Of a stretch of 64,000 nt of DNA, positions 17,601 to 25,383 are shown in pieces. The DNA is from Flavobacterium sp. (GTDB lineage Bacteria; Bacteroidota; Bacteroidia; Flavobacteriales; Flavobacteriaceae), in assembly GCA_016787805.1 (NCBI GenBank), contig JAEUTY010000039.1, forward strand, positions 48,889 through 112,888. The letters run 5' to 3'. A program made the translations under genes and the position numbers. The notes beneath the pieces are model-generated. The model saw only the letters and a program-made list of their open reading frames with translations, made no database searches and had not been told where the DNA came from. How positions within the stretch are numbered: position 1 is the stretch's first letter; every line of letters begins with the position of its first letter.

Positions 17601-20105
17601 AGACTTTCTAATAGAGATAAAGTTTTGCTTTCTCAATTGCATGAGTTTTCAGATTGGGTAATAACATTTGATAAAAACTTGGGACCTCAAATTTTTGACC
17701 AACCCTCAAAAGATGGAAAAACACCTTTCTTATTAGATTATGTTCCAGGAGAAGAAATTTCCGGGATATCTTCTTTTTTAACCACAAAGCCTTCGTCAGA
17801 GGTTCTAGGTTTGTTAGGTCCACATTTTGAAGAGTTCAATTTGAATATTCACAATACTGAAGATGAGAAGAAAATAAAATTAATTCTTGAAGATTTAAGA
17901 GCAGTAAGTAGTTCTCTTGTATTACAACTTAATTCGACTAAGAATAAAGCTTTTGAAGTAATTGGTTCGGCTTTTACCAAAAGAGTACTAGAAAAAAAAG
18001 GTTTCCTTGAAGAAGCTGTTTTAGTTCCCATTGATTTGCATCAAAATATTTTTGAAAATCTTTCTTCTAATTCAAAAAGTAGAGCTGATAATTTGTTGTT
18101 CTCAATTGATAAAGATAAACGTGAAATATCAATTTCTATTATCGAAATCAAATGCAGAAAATCTATAGGAGTGTCTGAGAAAGAAGATTTGAAATTAAAA
18201 ATGAAAGAGCAGATAGAAAACACTATTCTGGCTATAAGACATCATTTTGATCCAAACAATTTTACTACTGTCGATCGATTGGATAGAGAGATAAAAAATA
18301 AAGAGTTTAAAACATTGTTAAGTTTCTATATTGAAAGAGCTTATCGTTATAATTATCTTTCAGACACTGCCTATAACACTTATTGTTCATTCCTTCAAAC
18401 ACTTGATCAAGGTTTTTGTTTAAAATTTAATCAGTTAGGATTTATTTTTGATTTTTCATTTTCTAAAAGACATGAGAAAGAAGTTGTTGATGATAGTCTA
18501 ACTTTTTTCACTTTTGGGGCTAAACTAATTGAAGACATTTTAGATCCTGATTCTGATTTAAATACTACACGATTAGAAGAGAAAGAATTTGATAATGAAT
18601 TAGGAACTGCTCTTGGAACAAATGAAGCTTTAAAACCCTTTTTACAAAGGTTTAAATCAAAAATTAAACAACAAAAAGATGTAATCCCTGAAGTTGAAGT
18701 GCTTATTAAAACAATAGACTCAACGATAGATTCAACTCCTTCTAATAAATCTTATAGAAAAGAAGATAATGACGATTTAGACGATGATTTTAATGAAGAA
18801 GATATTCCTGTTACTCCAACACCGAATAGTCCAAATGAAGTTATTCATGAAGTAAACAAAGAGGTTGCGAGTGATACGAATACTTATATAAAGCCAGATT
18901 ATGATATTATCGTTGGGAAGAGTTCCGAAAGTCCTCAATATGGGATTTTAGGAAAGAGTATTCAAAATAAAAAAATTGCTATCGATTTGAGTGAAACCAA
19001 CACTATCAGTTTATTTGGTGTTCAAGGAGGAGGTAAAAGTTATACTATTGGTACTATATCCGAAATGGTTTTAAAACAATTTTCAAGCATCAATGTTTTA
19101 CCATCGCCTCTAGCTGGAGTTATTTTTCATTATAGTGAAAGCATGGATTATGAACCAGAATTCACTTCAATGATATATCCAAATGATAAAAGAACTGAAT
19201 TGCAAAAATTGAAAGAAGAATTTGGTGCAGAACCTGATTCAATAAAAGATGTAGTTTTATTAACTCCAAGAGATAAAATAGAAGAAAGACGATTGGAATA
19301 TCCTTCAATTGAAATTAAACCTATTTCATTTAATTCAATGGAGTTGAATGTTCAAGATTGGATGTTCTTGCTTGGCGCTGTAGGAAATGATTCTGCATAT
19401 ATCAAACAATTGAAATCCTTGATGAGAGAACAGAGGAGAAACATAACTATGGAAGGTTTGAGCGAAAGTGTAGAATCATCAGAACTACTCTCAAACAGTC
19501 AAAAAGCATTAGCCAGACAAAAATTAAGTTTTGCAAGAGAATATATTGATGACAGCTTTTATATACGGGATATTTTGAAACCGGGAAGGCTAATTATTGT
19601 TGACCTAAGAGATGAGTTTATTGTTAAAGATGAGGCACTTGGATTGTTTGTTATAATGCTTAATATATTCTCTGGAGTAAAAACTTATAATGACAAACAT
19701 TTCAATAAATTTATTGTGTTTGATGAAGCTCACAAGTATATGGATAATAAAGATCTTACTGGAAATATAGTTACAGCTATACGAGAAATGAGACACAAAG
19801 GAGTAAGTATTATGATTGCCAGTCAAGACCCGCCAAGTTTACCAAATGAAATCATTGAACTTAGTAGTATAGTTTTATTACATAAATTTAATAGTCCTCA
19901 ATGGCTTAAACATATTCAAAAGTCAATAACTCAATTGAGTAGTTTAACACCTTCTGATATGAGTATATTGAAACCAGGCGATGGGTTTTTATGGTCAACA
20001 AAAGCATCTGAACAAAGTATTACGTTAAAGCCAATAAAAATTTCTACTCGTCCTAGAGTTACAAAACATGGAGGAGCTACAAAACAAGCAACAGGAGATC
20101 ATTAA
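14667..20105 (+). CDS. HerA/DUF87-type ATPase with embedded PD-(D/E)xK-like nuclease motif (DptH-like)
   Basis: A 1812-aa protein. The C-terminal ~400 residues form a HerA/FtsK-like motor: Walker A GVQGGGKS at 1451-1458, Walker B FIVFDEAH with D1686/E1687, and a sensor-like region IMIASQDPPSLP near 1719. Around residues 1139-1165 the pattern RADNLLF...IIEIKC gives D1141 ... E1160-I-K1162 in a hydrophobic beta-strand context, a good match to the PD-(D/E)xK nuclease core. The large N-terminal region is unrecognised. A very acidic linker lies near residues 1370-1390. Size and C-terminal motor match DptH of phosphorothioation restriction systems. The likely role is DNA translocation coupled to cleavage of unmodified DNA. 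Confidence 0.82.
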   Translation: MELTKINSYYQNIIDLVISLYDNEFITAKAGHCMKITGFGNNELMYLWDEITEKYPSINTFIVSEDERGDCYISATKLIEFRNQQEKPLLVLIPSNSRTAAEDSYGNATFKEISLEGIEIKLKEVLISKIPANNKRIIHSIFSYLVINEMETSKVIDYLITLEENDYEAKSIGKNLFKLDLLPDEDLLENEDLLRSRLNFNQTSVKILSSFNRPLYDRINELPIEQDTLQKYFIDFFRTEKDAKSQESICQLIASSYSELCFDKWSIPNLNFKEIKLFIDDIRSTDFKTEEGKKVLIANPNQTSKVIIRYSTNPPPKDIDDLKYFRVVLMSVDGRSGEEISTLRKLKNTNSNRPYQEAKIELNPNMFDEGSYFFKVLAEDEHGNVLNSNDDFKESTIQKTWEQEGKNPETKKNYNYKLTCDSDDFDYFFDENPEKEETQRKDKLNNVLQAFFKYNIERLKSSEGIDLPLPSDLSNVWLNDDKLKHVSTFHINYSPKHNYQINLSTKLRLLENEFLKHSNQLGHINCSISNNIAFVGLQGIDFEISELTYIAPKLLIQLRHQLFEAIKNSNETANGIIETSNLYSLKEVIKSYLKIYDEWLTQLKNNLFDDELNEDEKETIKHFLSEIQILDLVKVKTKLPDGNSVSCLLMSPIHPLRLSWFLQLIELFDEWYKKTTDYQVHLEEWGQLEELFLGNLSPEVNPLVYVEPNSFKNYDYAGELSFGWAIYLDNSNVGTNESLVPVTQQLKHYFRTLFNISTENYVETDISKKLVVKHIKNFLLQHPYTDKLVVNLFNVGDAAIFSDSFVEIGKNLDYVDTKFEVRIFIGEDSIIEHGKALKNLINPETNISEEAELFSQSSKNRLFPKLRFSINKIDAYLQNPSKYAAHLSFLVNPFAVKITLFKPHRNIKSFYLNGLILEHSIEVEEIDDNIKWNRYIDVDAIHDNNQNLLYSSLFSSLQFFVAGSLAINSTEAIPSIELRLSNRDKVLLSQLHEFSDWVITFDKNLGPQIFDQPSKDGKTPFLLDYVPGEEISGISSFLTTKPSSEVLGLLGPHFEEFNLNIHNTEDEKKIKLILEDLRAVSSSLVLQLNSTKNKAFEVIGSAFTKRVLEKKGFLEEAVLVPIDLHQNIFENLSSNSKSRADNLLFSIDKDKREISISIIEIKCRKSIGVSEKEDLKLKMKEQIENTILAIRHHFDPNNFTTVDRLDREIKNKEFKTLLSFYIERAYRYNYLSDTAYNTYCSFLQTLDQGFCLKFNQLGFIFDFSFSKRHEKEVVDDSLTFFTFGAKLIEDILDPDSDLNTTRLEEKEFDNELGTALGTNEALKPFLQRFKSKIKQQKDVIPEVEVLIKTIDSTIDSTPSNKSYRKEDNDDLDDDFNEEDIPVTPTPNSPNEVIHEVNKEVASDTNTYIKPDYDIIVGKSSESPQYGILGKSIQNKKIAIDLSETNTISLFGVQGGGKSYTIGTISEMVLKQFSSINVLPSPLAGVIFHYSESMDYEPEFTSMIYPNDKRTELQKLKEEFGAEPDSIKDVVLLTPRDKIEERRLEYPSIEIKPISFNSMELNVQDWMFLLGAVGNDSAYIKQLKSLMREQRRNITMEGLSESVESSELLSNSQKALARQKLSFAREYIDDSFYIRDILKPGRLIIVDLRDEFIVKDEALGLFVIMLNIFSGVKTYNDKHFNKFIVFDEAHKYMDNKDLTGNIVTAIREMRHKGVSIMIASQDPPSLPNEIIELSSIVLLHKFNSPQWLKHIQKSITQLSSLTPSDMSILKPGDGFLWSTKASEQSITLKPIKISTRPRVTKHGGATKQATGDH

Positions 20106-20800
20106 TGATTAATTCATTTTCAAATAAAGGCAAAAGAAAAAGCAATCAGGATTATTTGTTTTCAAAATCAATTAATCCAGATTGTATTTTGCACATGGTA
20201 GTTGATGGCATGGGTGGTTATGAGTATGGGGATGTTGCTTCAAAATTAGTAGCAGAGAATATTCATACTTATCTTACTACAATAAATGATATAAGTGAAA
20301 AAGAAATTCAAAAAGCAGTCAATAAGTCTAATCTAATAATAAAACAAAAGTCAGATGATTTAAATGCTAAAATTGGAGCAACTTTGGGTGGTGCTATTAT
20401 TTTAAAAAATAAAGCTTTTTTATTTTGGGTTGGTGACGTTAAAATCATTCACTTAAGAAATAATGAATTGCTTTATGAAACACATTCTCATACTTTAATA
20501 AATCAAATGATTAATAATGGAAGTATCATTAATAATATAGAGCGTTATAAGCATGTTGTAACTCGTTCTGTTTCTGGTAGTATCAAAGAAAGCATTATTG
20601 ATTGTCATTTGGTCAATAATCTACTTCCTAAAGATAAAATTATTATATACTCTGACGGTGTTTCAGATATATTAAACACTTACCAAATTAAAAGTGTTTT
20701 TGATTCAGCAACCACTTTTCATGATGGTGTCAATCAAATAGAAACCTTGTGCAGAAATGATGCTAAAGATAACTTTTCGATGATGGCTATTATAATATAA
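20105..20800 (+). CDS. PP2C-family protein phosphatase
   Basis: A 231-aa metal-dependent Ser/Thr phosphatase. The family motifs are intact: KSNQDYLF near residue 14, VVDGMGGYEYGDVAS near 37, YSDGVSDIL near 180 and DNFSMMAI near the C-terminus, providing the metal-binding Asp set. It is short and has no membrane segment or extra domain. Its ATG overlaps the stop of the HerA-like gene (TAATG), so translation is coupled. In this operon its obvious substrate is whatever the NERD-kinase fusion phosphorylates, giving a reversible switch on the defence proteins. Confidence 0.9.
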   Translation: MINSFSNKGKRKSNQDYLFSKSINPDCILHMVVDGMGGYEYGDVASKLVAENIHTYLTTINDISEKEIQKAVNKSNLIIKQKSDDLNAKIGATLGGAIILKNKAFLFWVGDVKIIHLRNNELLYETHSHTLINQMINNGSIINNIERYKHVVTRSVSGSIKESIIDCHLVNNLLPKDKIIIYSDGVSDILNTYQIKSVFDSATTFHDGVNQIETLCRNDAKDNFSMMAIII

Positions 20801-20810
20801 AAAATATGAT

Positions 20811-21836
20811 ATGAAAACTATTCTTGAACATATTAATGATTTGCCTAGAAGTGAATGGGATTACTATTATGACATTAATAAATTAAATGAATTACAAAAC
20901 CCATTTTTAGATAATAATATATCACATGCTGATTTTATTTTTCGATATTTCAAGCGTGGTGGAAAAGTAGAAGTATTTGATACAATTGGAAATGATTTTT
21001 CAGAAATAAGATATCCTAATCATATTAATTCAGTATTTTTTATAGGTCTTCTAATATATTACAATACAGGATTAAAAGAAAAATTCAATTTAGGAATAAA
21101 TGCTCCAGGATATAAAACCTTTCCATTTATCTGGTTTTTAATTTCATTATACCATGATAATGCATATCATATTGAAAAAGATTCTGAATTGATTAATGAT
21201 AATAAAGACCTGAAACAGTTATATTTAAATTTTAATTTAGAACATATTTTATTCGAAAAAAAGCATTTTAATGTTTCAAAAATATTGATGGATTGTTGTG
21301 AAAAATATTTTGCATATAGAATTCAAGAAGGTAAAGTAATTGATCATGGTATTTTCGGAGGTTTAATGCTTTACGATAGATTAATTAAAATTAGACGGAA
21401 AAAAGCTGAGGCACATGAAGATAATCTGTTTTGGGGAGAAGCATTAGAACAACAATATAAATTAGCAGCAAGCGCTATTGCAACTCATAATATCTGGATG
21501 CCTAATAAAAAACAAAATGATTTATATTCAAAATATGAATTAAATAATCTAATTAATTTTAAACCACTGAAATTTAATAATTTCAAGTTTTTATATCTGC
21601 TTGGAATTATTGACACCATTGATCCAATTAAGACTTTTATTGAAGATAATGTAGATGAAAAATATATATTTGAAAATCTAAAAATGGAATTTAAAAATTC
21701 CTCAATAATATTTTCAATTGTTCAAACTTCAAAATTAGATTTTCAAAAATTAATTAATAAATGTAAATATTTTAATGGATGGTTAGATGTAACTGTTAGT
21801 TTTAATAATGAAAAATTAATTATTAAATTTAGATAA
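20811..21836 (+). CDS. HD-like metal-dependent hydrolase candidate, last gene of defence operon
   Basis: A 341-aa protein starting 10 bp after the phosphatase stop. The pattern H71 ... H115-D116 (SLYHDNAYHIE) ... D178-H179-G180 (DHGIFGGLMLYDRL) ... H226 (AIATHNIW) is what an HD-superfamily phosphohydrolase looks like, with the second DHG and AIxxHN motifs as in HD/HD-GYP-like proteins. I therefore read residues ~70-230 as an HD-type metal site; the last 100 residues are unrecognised. It could hydrolyse a nucleotide signal, or cut nucleic acid as Cas3-type HD domains do. The gene is more A/T-rich than the two before it. No terminator is obvious before the convergent gene at 21845. Confidence 0.6.
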   Translation: MKTILEHINDLPRSEWDYYYDINKLNELQNPFLDNNISHADFIFRYFKRGGKVEVFDTIGNDFSEIRYPNHINSVFFIGLLIYYNTGLKEKFNLGINAPGYKTFPFIWFLISLYHDNAYHIEKDSELINDNKDLKQLYLNFNLEHILFEKKHFNVSKILMDCCEKYFAYRIQEGKVIDHGIFGGLMLYDRLIKIRRKKAEAHEDNLFWGEALEQQYKLAASAIATHNIWMPNKKQNDLYSKYELNNLINFKPLKFNNFKFLYLLGIIDTIDPIKTFIEDNVDEKYIFENLKMEFKNSSIIFSIVQTSKLDFQKLINKCKYFNGWLDVTVSFNNEKLIIKFR

Positions 21837-21844
21837 TTATTATA

Positions 21845-22498
21845 TTAAATCACTCGAGTTTTCCGAGTCGAGTTTATTTTATACAAATAATCAATATACT
21901 CTGGAAGCTCAATCAGACTTAAAAGACCGTGGGTTGCTTCGGGTAATTCAAGAAAATCAATGTTCTTGATGTGTTTACGGAATGCTATTTCGCCGATTAC
22001 ATCCATGACTAGGTATTTAAAGTCAATTTCTATTTCGTCAAACTCTTTGATTCTATCATAGGATGGAATATAGAGGTTAATTTTTAGCTGTTTGGTTGTG
22101 ATGTTGTAATCGACTAATGCCATGAATAATTGGCTTATTTTTATTTTGCACTTTTTAAAAATATAGGGTTTGTCTTTACCTGTTAGGTAAAGTGTTTTGT
22201 CTTGAATAGGTTTGATGAAAGCTTGTGGTATGAAATGTTGCAGCTGAGGTGCTTGGTCTTCTAAAGCCATGATTTTAGGAAATAGTTTTCGATACCCATC
22301 CGCCGTGAAAATAATGGTGTATTTGTCCTGGTTGTTTGATGGACTAATGATTAGAAAACCGATTCTTTTGGAAATGTAACAGTAGTTCCTGTTGAGGTGG
22401 TGAAATACTTCTTTGGTATTGATACCGAGAAGTAAGGCGTTTTTGATGGCTTCTTCGTTGTCTTGGAACCAGTTCCAGAATTTTGTTATTTGTTTCAT
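21845..22498 (-). CDS. Unknown 217-aa protein of the element's core module
   Basis: I recognise no characterised domain. The protein begins KFWNWFQDNEEAIKNALL and has alternating short strands and helices, no signal peptide and no membrane segment. It ends in a basic tail (STRKTRV). It lies 10 bp downstream of the AAA+ ATPase gene on the same strand, forming the last gene of the replication module, and converges with the defence operon only 8 bp away. A replication or partition accessory role is plausible from position alone. Confidence 0.5.
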   Translation of the reverse strand: MKQITKFWNWFQDNEEAIKNALLLGINTKEVFHHLNRNYCYISKRIGFLIISPSNNQDKYTIIFTADGYRKLFPKIMALEDQAPQLQHFIPQAFIKPIQDKTLYLTGKDKPYIFKKCKIKISQLFMALVDYNITTKQLKINLYIPSYDRIKEFDEIEIDFKYLVMDVIGEIAFRKHIKNIDFLELPEATHGLLSLIELPEYIDYLYKINSTRKTRVI

Positions 22499-22508
22499 CC
22501 TTTTTGGT

Positions 22509-23117
22509 TTAACGTTTGTCTTTAGTTATTGGATTGAATGCTATTAGATTAAGCATTTGCCTTAATCTAGAACGAACACGATTGCCGTAAGCTGCTTCAA
22601 TTTCAGAAGCGGAAAGGTTGGTTGTGATGTGAGTTATTATTTTCTTGTTGATGAATAGATCATATCGGCTCAGCAAAATTTCTCCCATTACGTTACACTC
22701 GTTGCCATAGTATTTGAGGTTGTTTTCGGTACCTAAATCATCAAAGCAATAGTTTTTAATGCCGTTTTGGAGTTTATTTCCCGAACTGTATCTTTGGATT
22801 ACTTCGTAGCCTTCTTTGATAAACTCAAAGCTAATTTCTCGAGTTGGTTTCAATATGAATTTCCTTTCTTGTTCTGGAACATGTCGCATCAAATTCATTA
22901 AAGATGTTTTTCCGCATCCAATTGGACCCGAAAGTAAAATGCCTTTGTTGAGGTCGATTTCGATAGTTTTTGCCATTATTTCGTCATTTAAAAAATAAAC
23001 CAAAAGTGTTGTAATTATGGGAATATCATCTTCTATGATTTTGAAGTTTTCCCCATAGTTTTGTTTACCCTTTTGCTCGAGCCACTGAATTATTTCTGGG
23101 TAATTGAATTTGGTCAT
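22509..23117 (-). CDS. DnaC/IstB-type AAA+ ATPase (helicase loader-like)
   Basis: A 202-aa compact ATPase. Walker A is GPIGCGKT near residue 52, Walker B is YCFDDLG near 118, sensor 1 is TTNLS near 160, and an arginine-finger-like YGNRVRSRLRQM follows. This set is typical of DnaC/DnaI/IstB proteins that load a replicative helicase or deliver a partner to DNA. No transposase accompanies it, so helicase loading during element replication is the better reading than IstB. It follows the initiator-like gene 79 bp upstream on the same strand. Confidence 0.8.
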   Translation of the reverse strand: MTKFNYPEIIQWLEQKGKQNYGENFKIIEDDIPIITTLLVYFLNDEIMAKTIEIDLNKGILLSGPIGCGKTSLMNLMRHVPEQERKFILKPTREISFEFIKEGYEVIQRYSSGNKLQNGIKNYCFDDLGTENNLKYYGNECNVMGEILLSRYDLFINKKIITHITTNLSASEIEAAYGNRVRSRLRQMLNLIAFNPITKDKR

Positions 23118-23196
23118 TGTTATGATTTTGAAGTTCTCGATACATTTTTTATTCTATTTTATTTCACAAAAAAACACTTGAACAGAAGGCATTAGA

Positions 23197-24036
23197 TTAC
23201 AATGGTTCTGCATAGTTTTTATTGTTTGCTATGTTGAGGTTGTGCGGCATCAGTTTTGCTATTGGGGTTTTGATTTTGAATTTATCCTGGTTCATAATCC
23301 AATTTCGTGCAGCTGCTTTCCAATCTCGCATTTTGGTTTTTCCACCCACTAACCAACCTGTACTGGAATAGTAATTGAAAAATTTATTTGCTTCAATTTC
23401 TGTGCTTGATTGGAACAAGAAATATTCTATTGTCAATTCAAGTGATGGTAGTATTGAATTCAAATTTTTTCTTTCTTCTTTTTTCGCGGAACTTTTTTCT
23501 TCTTTTTTTTCTTTAACTTTTTTAAGATTATTTTCTTCAAAAATTAAACTTTCATTTTCTAAAAAATTTGAATTTGTGCCAATATCTATGTTTATATTTT
23601 TTAAATATGTTTGTTTATTATTATATATATAGGCTTGTTCATTAACCTGTTCAATAGCCTTGTTATTTTTTGACAAGGTTGTTTTTTTAACAGGTTCATT
23701 ATTTGAATAGGTAAGCGGTTCATGCTTTGGTTTGGTTTTAGCTTCTTCCGAAAAATTTATCATGTTTACATTAGAACTTGAGTGTGGATTGAAAGTTGGT
23801 AAGTACTCAATAAAACCAAGAGTTTGTAATTCTTTCATACACTTGTGATAGGTTGCATTTGAATTAATTTTACTTGCTTTCATAATTTCTTCACGAGAAA
23901 TACCAGTTGGATTTTTAAACCTGTTCACGTTCCAACATTGAAATAAGGCTAAATACAACGAAATATGTGTTGGATTGAGCTTGTTTTCGTCAGCAATTTT
24001 ATTAAAAAAGCCTGTTAGGTGTTTTATGTAGTTCAT
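23197..24036 (-). CDS. Replication initiator/replisome organiser-like winged-helix protein
   Basis: A 279-aa protein. The N-terminal ~95 residues form a winged helix (NPTHISLYLALFQCWN, ISREEIMKASKINSNATYHKCMKELQTLGFIEY), as in phage and plasmid replisome organisers. The middle (~100-190) is low-complexity, rich in Asn, Lys and Glu. The C-terminus (NKFFNYYSSTGWLVGGKTKMRDWKAAARNWIMNQ) is the short conserved tail seen in many phage replication proteins. With the DnaC-like ATPase next door it suggests a self-replicating intermediate. Which DNA it binds, and whether the middle region hides an origin, cannot be told. Confidence 0.7.
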   Translation of the reverse strand: MNYIKHLTGFFNKIADENKLNPTHISLYLALFQCWNVNRFKNPTGISREEIMKASKINSNATYHKCMKELQTLGFIEYLPTFNPHSSSNVNMINFSEEAKTKPKHEPLTYSNNEPVKKTTLSKNNKAIEQVNEQAYIYNNKQTYLKNINIDIGTNSNFLENESLIFEENNLKKVKEKKEEKSSAKKEERKNLNSILPSLELTIEYFLFQSSTEIEANKFFNYYSSTGWLVGGKTKMRDWKAAARNWIMNQDKFKIKTPIAKLMPHNLNIANNKNYAEPL

Positions 24037-24060
24037 AGATTTTACGCTTAAGATTCGTCT

Positions 24061-24348
24061 TTATTTGAAAAGCGTTGGTAAAGCATTTACCTTGTTGCAT
24101 TCCAATATTTTTTCTAGGTCGTTGTATGCGTAATACATAGTGCCTCCAATTTTGGTATAGGAAAGTGTTCCATTGATTCGGAAGTTTTGCAACGTGCCAG
24201 GAGAGATATTTAAAAGCTTTCGGACTTCACTAGATTTTAACCATTGCTTTTGCGGTTTTTCTTTAGCATTAAATATTTCTTTTAAATCGGTTAGGAGAAG
24301 TGAACGGAATTCGTTGAGGTCTTCTCGTGTAATAATTTCTACTGCCAT
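24061..24348 (-). CDS. Excisionase-like helix-turn-helix protein (HTH_17)
   Basis: A 95-aa protein. Residues ~36-85 form a MerR/excisionase-type HTH (WLKSSEVRKLLNISPGTLQNFR, then TLSYTKIGGTMYYAYNDLEKIL). In CTnDOT-like and other Bacteroidetes elements, small proteins of exactly this type sit between the integrase and the replication or mobilisation genes and control excision. The N-terminal helix (TREDLNEFRSLLLTDLKEIF) is probably an oligomerisation segment. It lies 24 bp upstream of the initiator gene and may be co-transcribed with it. Confidence 0.8.
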   Translation of the reverse strand: MAVEIITREDLNEFRSLLLTDLKEIFNAKEKPQKQWLKSSEVRKLLNISPGTLQNFRINGTLSYTKIGGTMYYAYNDLEKILECNKVNALPTLFK

Positions 24349-24456
24349 TTTGATAATTTTAAATTGTTATGATGCAAATTTGTGTGTTTTGATTTGAAAA
24401 AAATCACAACTTGAACCCCGTTGGGAACGATTTTATTCAAAATCAAAAAGTAACGA

Positions 24457-25305
24457 TTAAAATGTTTCATCTGTTTCCTCCATTCGTTTCAATAATTCCT
24501 CTTCTAAGGCGTTTATGAATTTTGTTTTATCAGACTTGCGTTCCCGTATTTCAAGGAAAGTTCTGCGGTATTGCCCTAAATCAATATGGAATATTTCTTC
24601 AAAATAACTTGCGATTTCTTTTAACTCGGCAGCACCATTATTGAAAACACCTTTGGTATGAAAAGCGTACATTATTTCGGTTAAAGACACTTTTGAACCT
24701 GTCCAAATGATTTTCCCTTTCGGTTCATGTTGTGATTTTTCGTTGTGTTCTTTTTTGCCCATTTTAAGAATTTTGGTTTCTATGTACACTTGTACTAAAT
24801 CATGTGCAAGTATCTTGGCTACCTTGAAATCATGCGATGTTGAGAAACTATGATCTGCTTCAAAATAGAAACTGTCTAATCGTAATTTTACATCATGACC
24901 TCCTCTAATGAAGTATTTGAAATCTAAAAAACTGCTTCCGGTTCTGTGATAATTATAGAAGTCTAAATTATTATCAAAATAACGTTTTAATTTTTTCAAT
25001 TCTTTATTGAGGTATTTTTTTGTGATGCGGTCGCCACCATGTGGCATCTTTGTTTCTATCTTGAAAATAGCATTATGATAGATGTATAATGAAGCAAACT
25101 TGGGTTTTATGTTTTTAAAGAAATCTACTTCACTTTCGGAGCTGATAGTTTTATTTTTAAGAAATTGCTTTTTTAAATTGTCAATTGCCTTTATTGTTAA
25201 TTCAACTGATTTTTCGGATTTTGCAATTGAATCATCCATTTCCAGATTGATAAAGCTTAATTGTTCTGTTAGCTCGAATAACATTTGTTTGAATTTTGTG
25301 CTCAT
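24457..25305 (-). CDS. rteC: RteC-family regulator
   Basis: A 282-aa protein matching the RteC family: a long N-terminal helical region (residues ~1-130), the central FFKNIKPKFASLYIYHNAIFKIE stretch, then DFKYFIRGGHDVKLRLDSFYFEAD, and a C-terminal KVSLTEIMYAFHTKGVFNNGAAELKEIASYFEEIFHIDLG segment that is diagnostic. In CTnDOT, RteC activates the excision operon. Here RteA/RteB and tetQ are absent, so activation must be wired differently. It lies between the integrase and the excisionase-like gene on the same strand. Confidence 0.88.
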   Translation of the reverse strand: MSTKFKQMLFELTEQLSFINLEMDDSIAKSEKSVELTIKAIDNLKKQFLKNKTISSESEVDFFKNIKPKFASLYIYHNAIFKIETKMPHGGDRITKKYLNKELKKLKRYFDNNLDFYNYHRTGSSFLDFKYFIRGGHDVKLRLDSFYFEADHSFSTSHDFKVAKILAHDLVQVYIETKILKMGKKEHNEKSQHEPKGKIIWTGSKVSLTEIMYAFHTKGVFNNGAAELKEIASYFEEIFHIDLGQYRRTFLEIRERKSDKTKFINALEEELLKRMEETDETF

Positions 25306-25383
25306 TTTTTTAGAGTTTTAAGTTTAATAATTTTGATTTGATTCAAAAAAATAAACCTAAAAACTCTAAATCTAAAGTTGACC

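Larger units (their letters stand above)
4546..21836 (+). other. Eight-gene defence operon: methylase, specificity, kinase-nuclease-NTPase, HerA, phosphatase, HD-like (MADS-like candidate)
   Basis: Eight plus-strand genes follow one promoter with overlaps or gaps of at most 10 bp: wHTH regulator, HsdM, HsdS, NERD-kinase-NTPase fusion, 518-aa unknown, HerA-like ATPase with a nuclease motif, PP2C, and HD-like protein. It contains a DNA-modifying module without HsdR, plus a phosphorylation module. BREX hallmark genes (PglZ, BrxC/PglY) are absent. As I recall it, MADS is an eight-gene defence system mixing RM-like genes with a kinase, so this may be a Flavobacterium member or a relative. Membership needs profile searches I cannot run. 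Confidence 0.7.

Noticed and set aside
4546-21836. Classification of the eight-gene operon as BREX/Pgl
   Set aside because: A methylase plus kinase suggests Pgl, but no PglZ alkaline-phosphatase-like protein, BrxC/PglY-type protein or BrxA/BrxB is present.
22509-23117. IstB transposition helper of an IS21-like element
   Set aside because: No IstA transposase or terminal repeats are nearby; the initiator-like neighbour favours a helicase loader.
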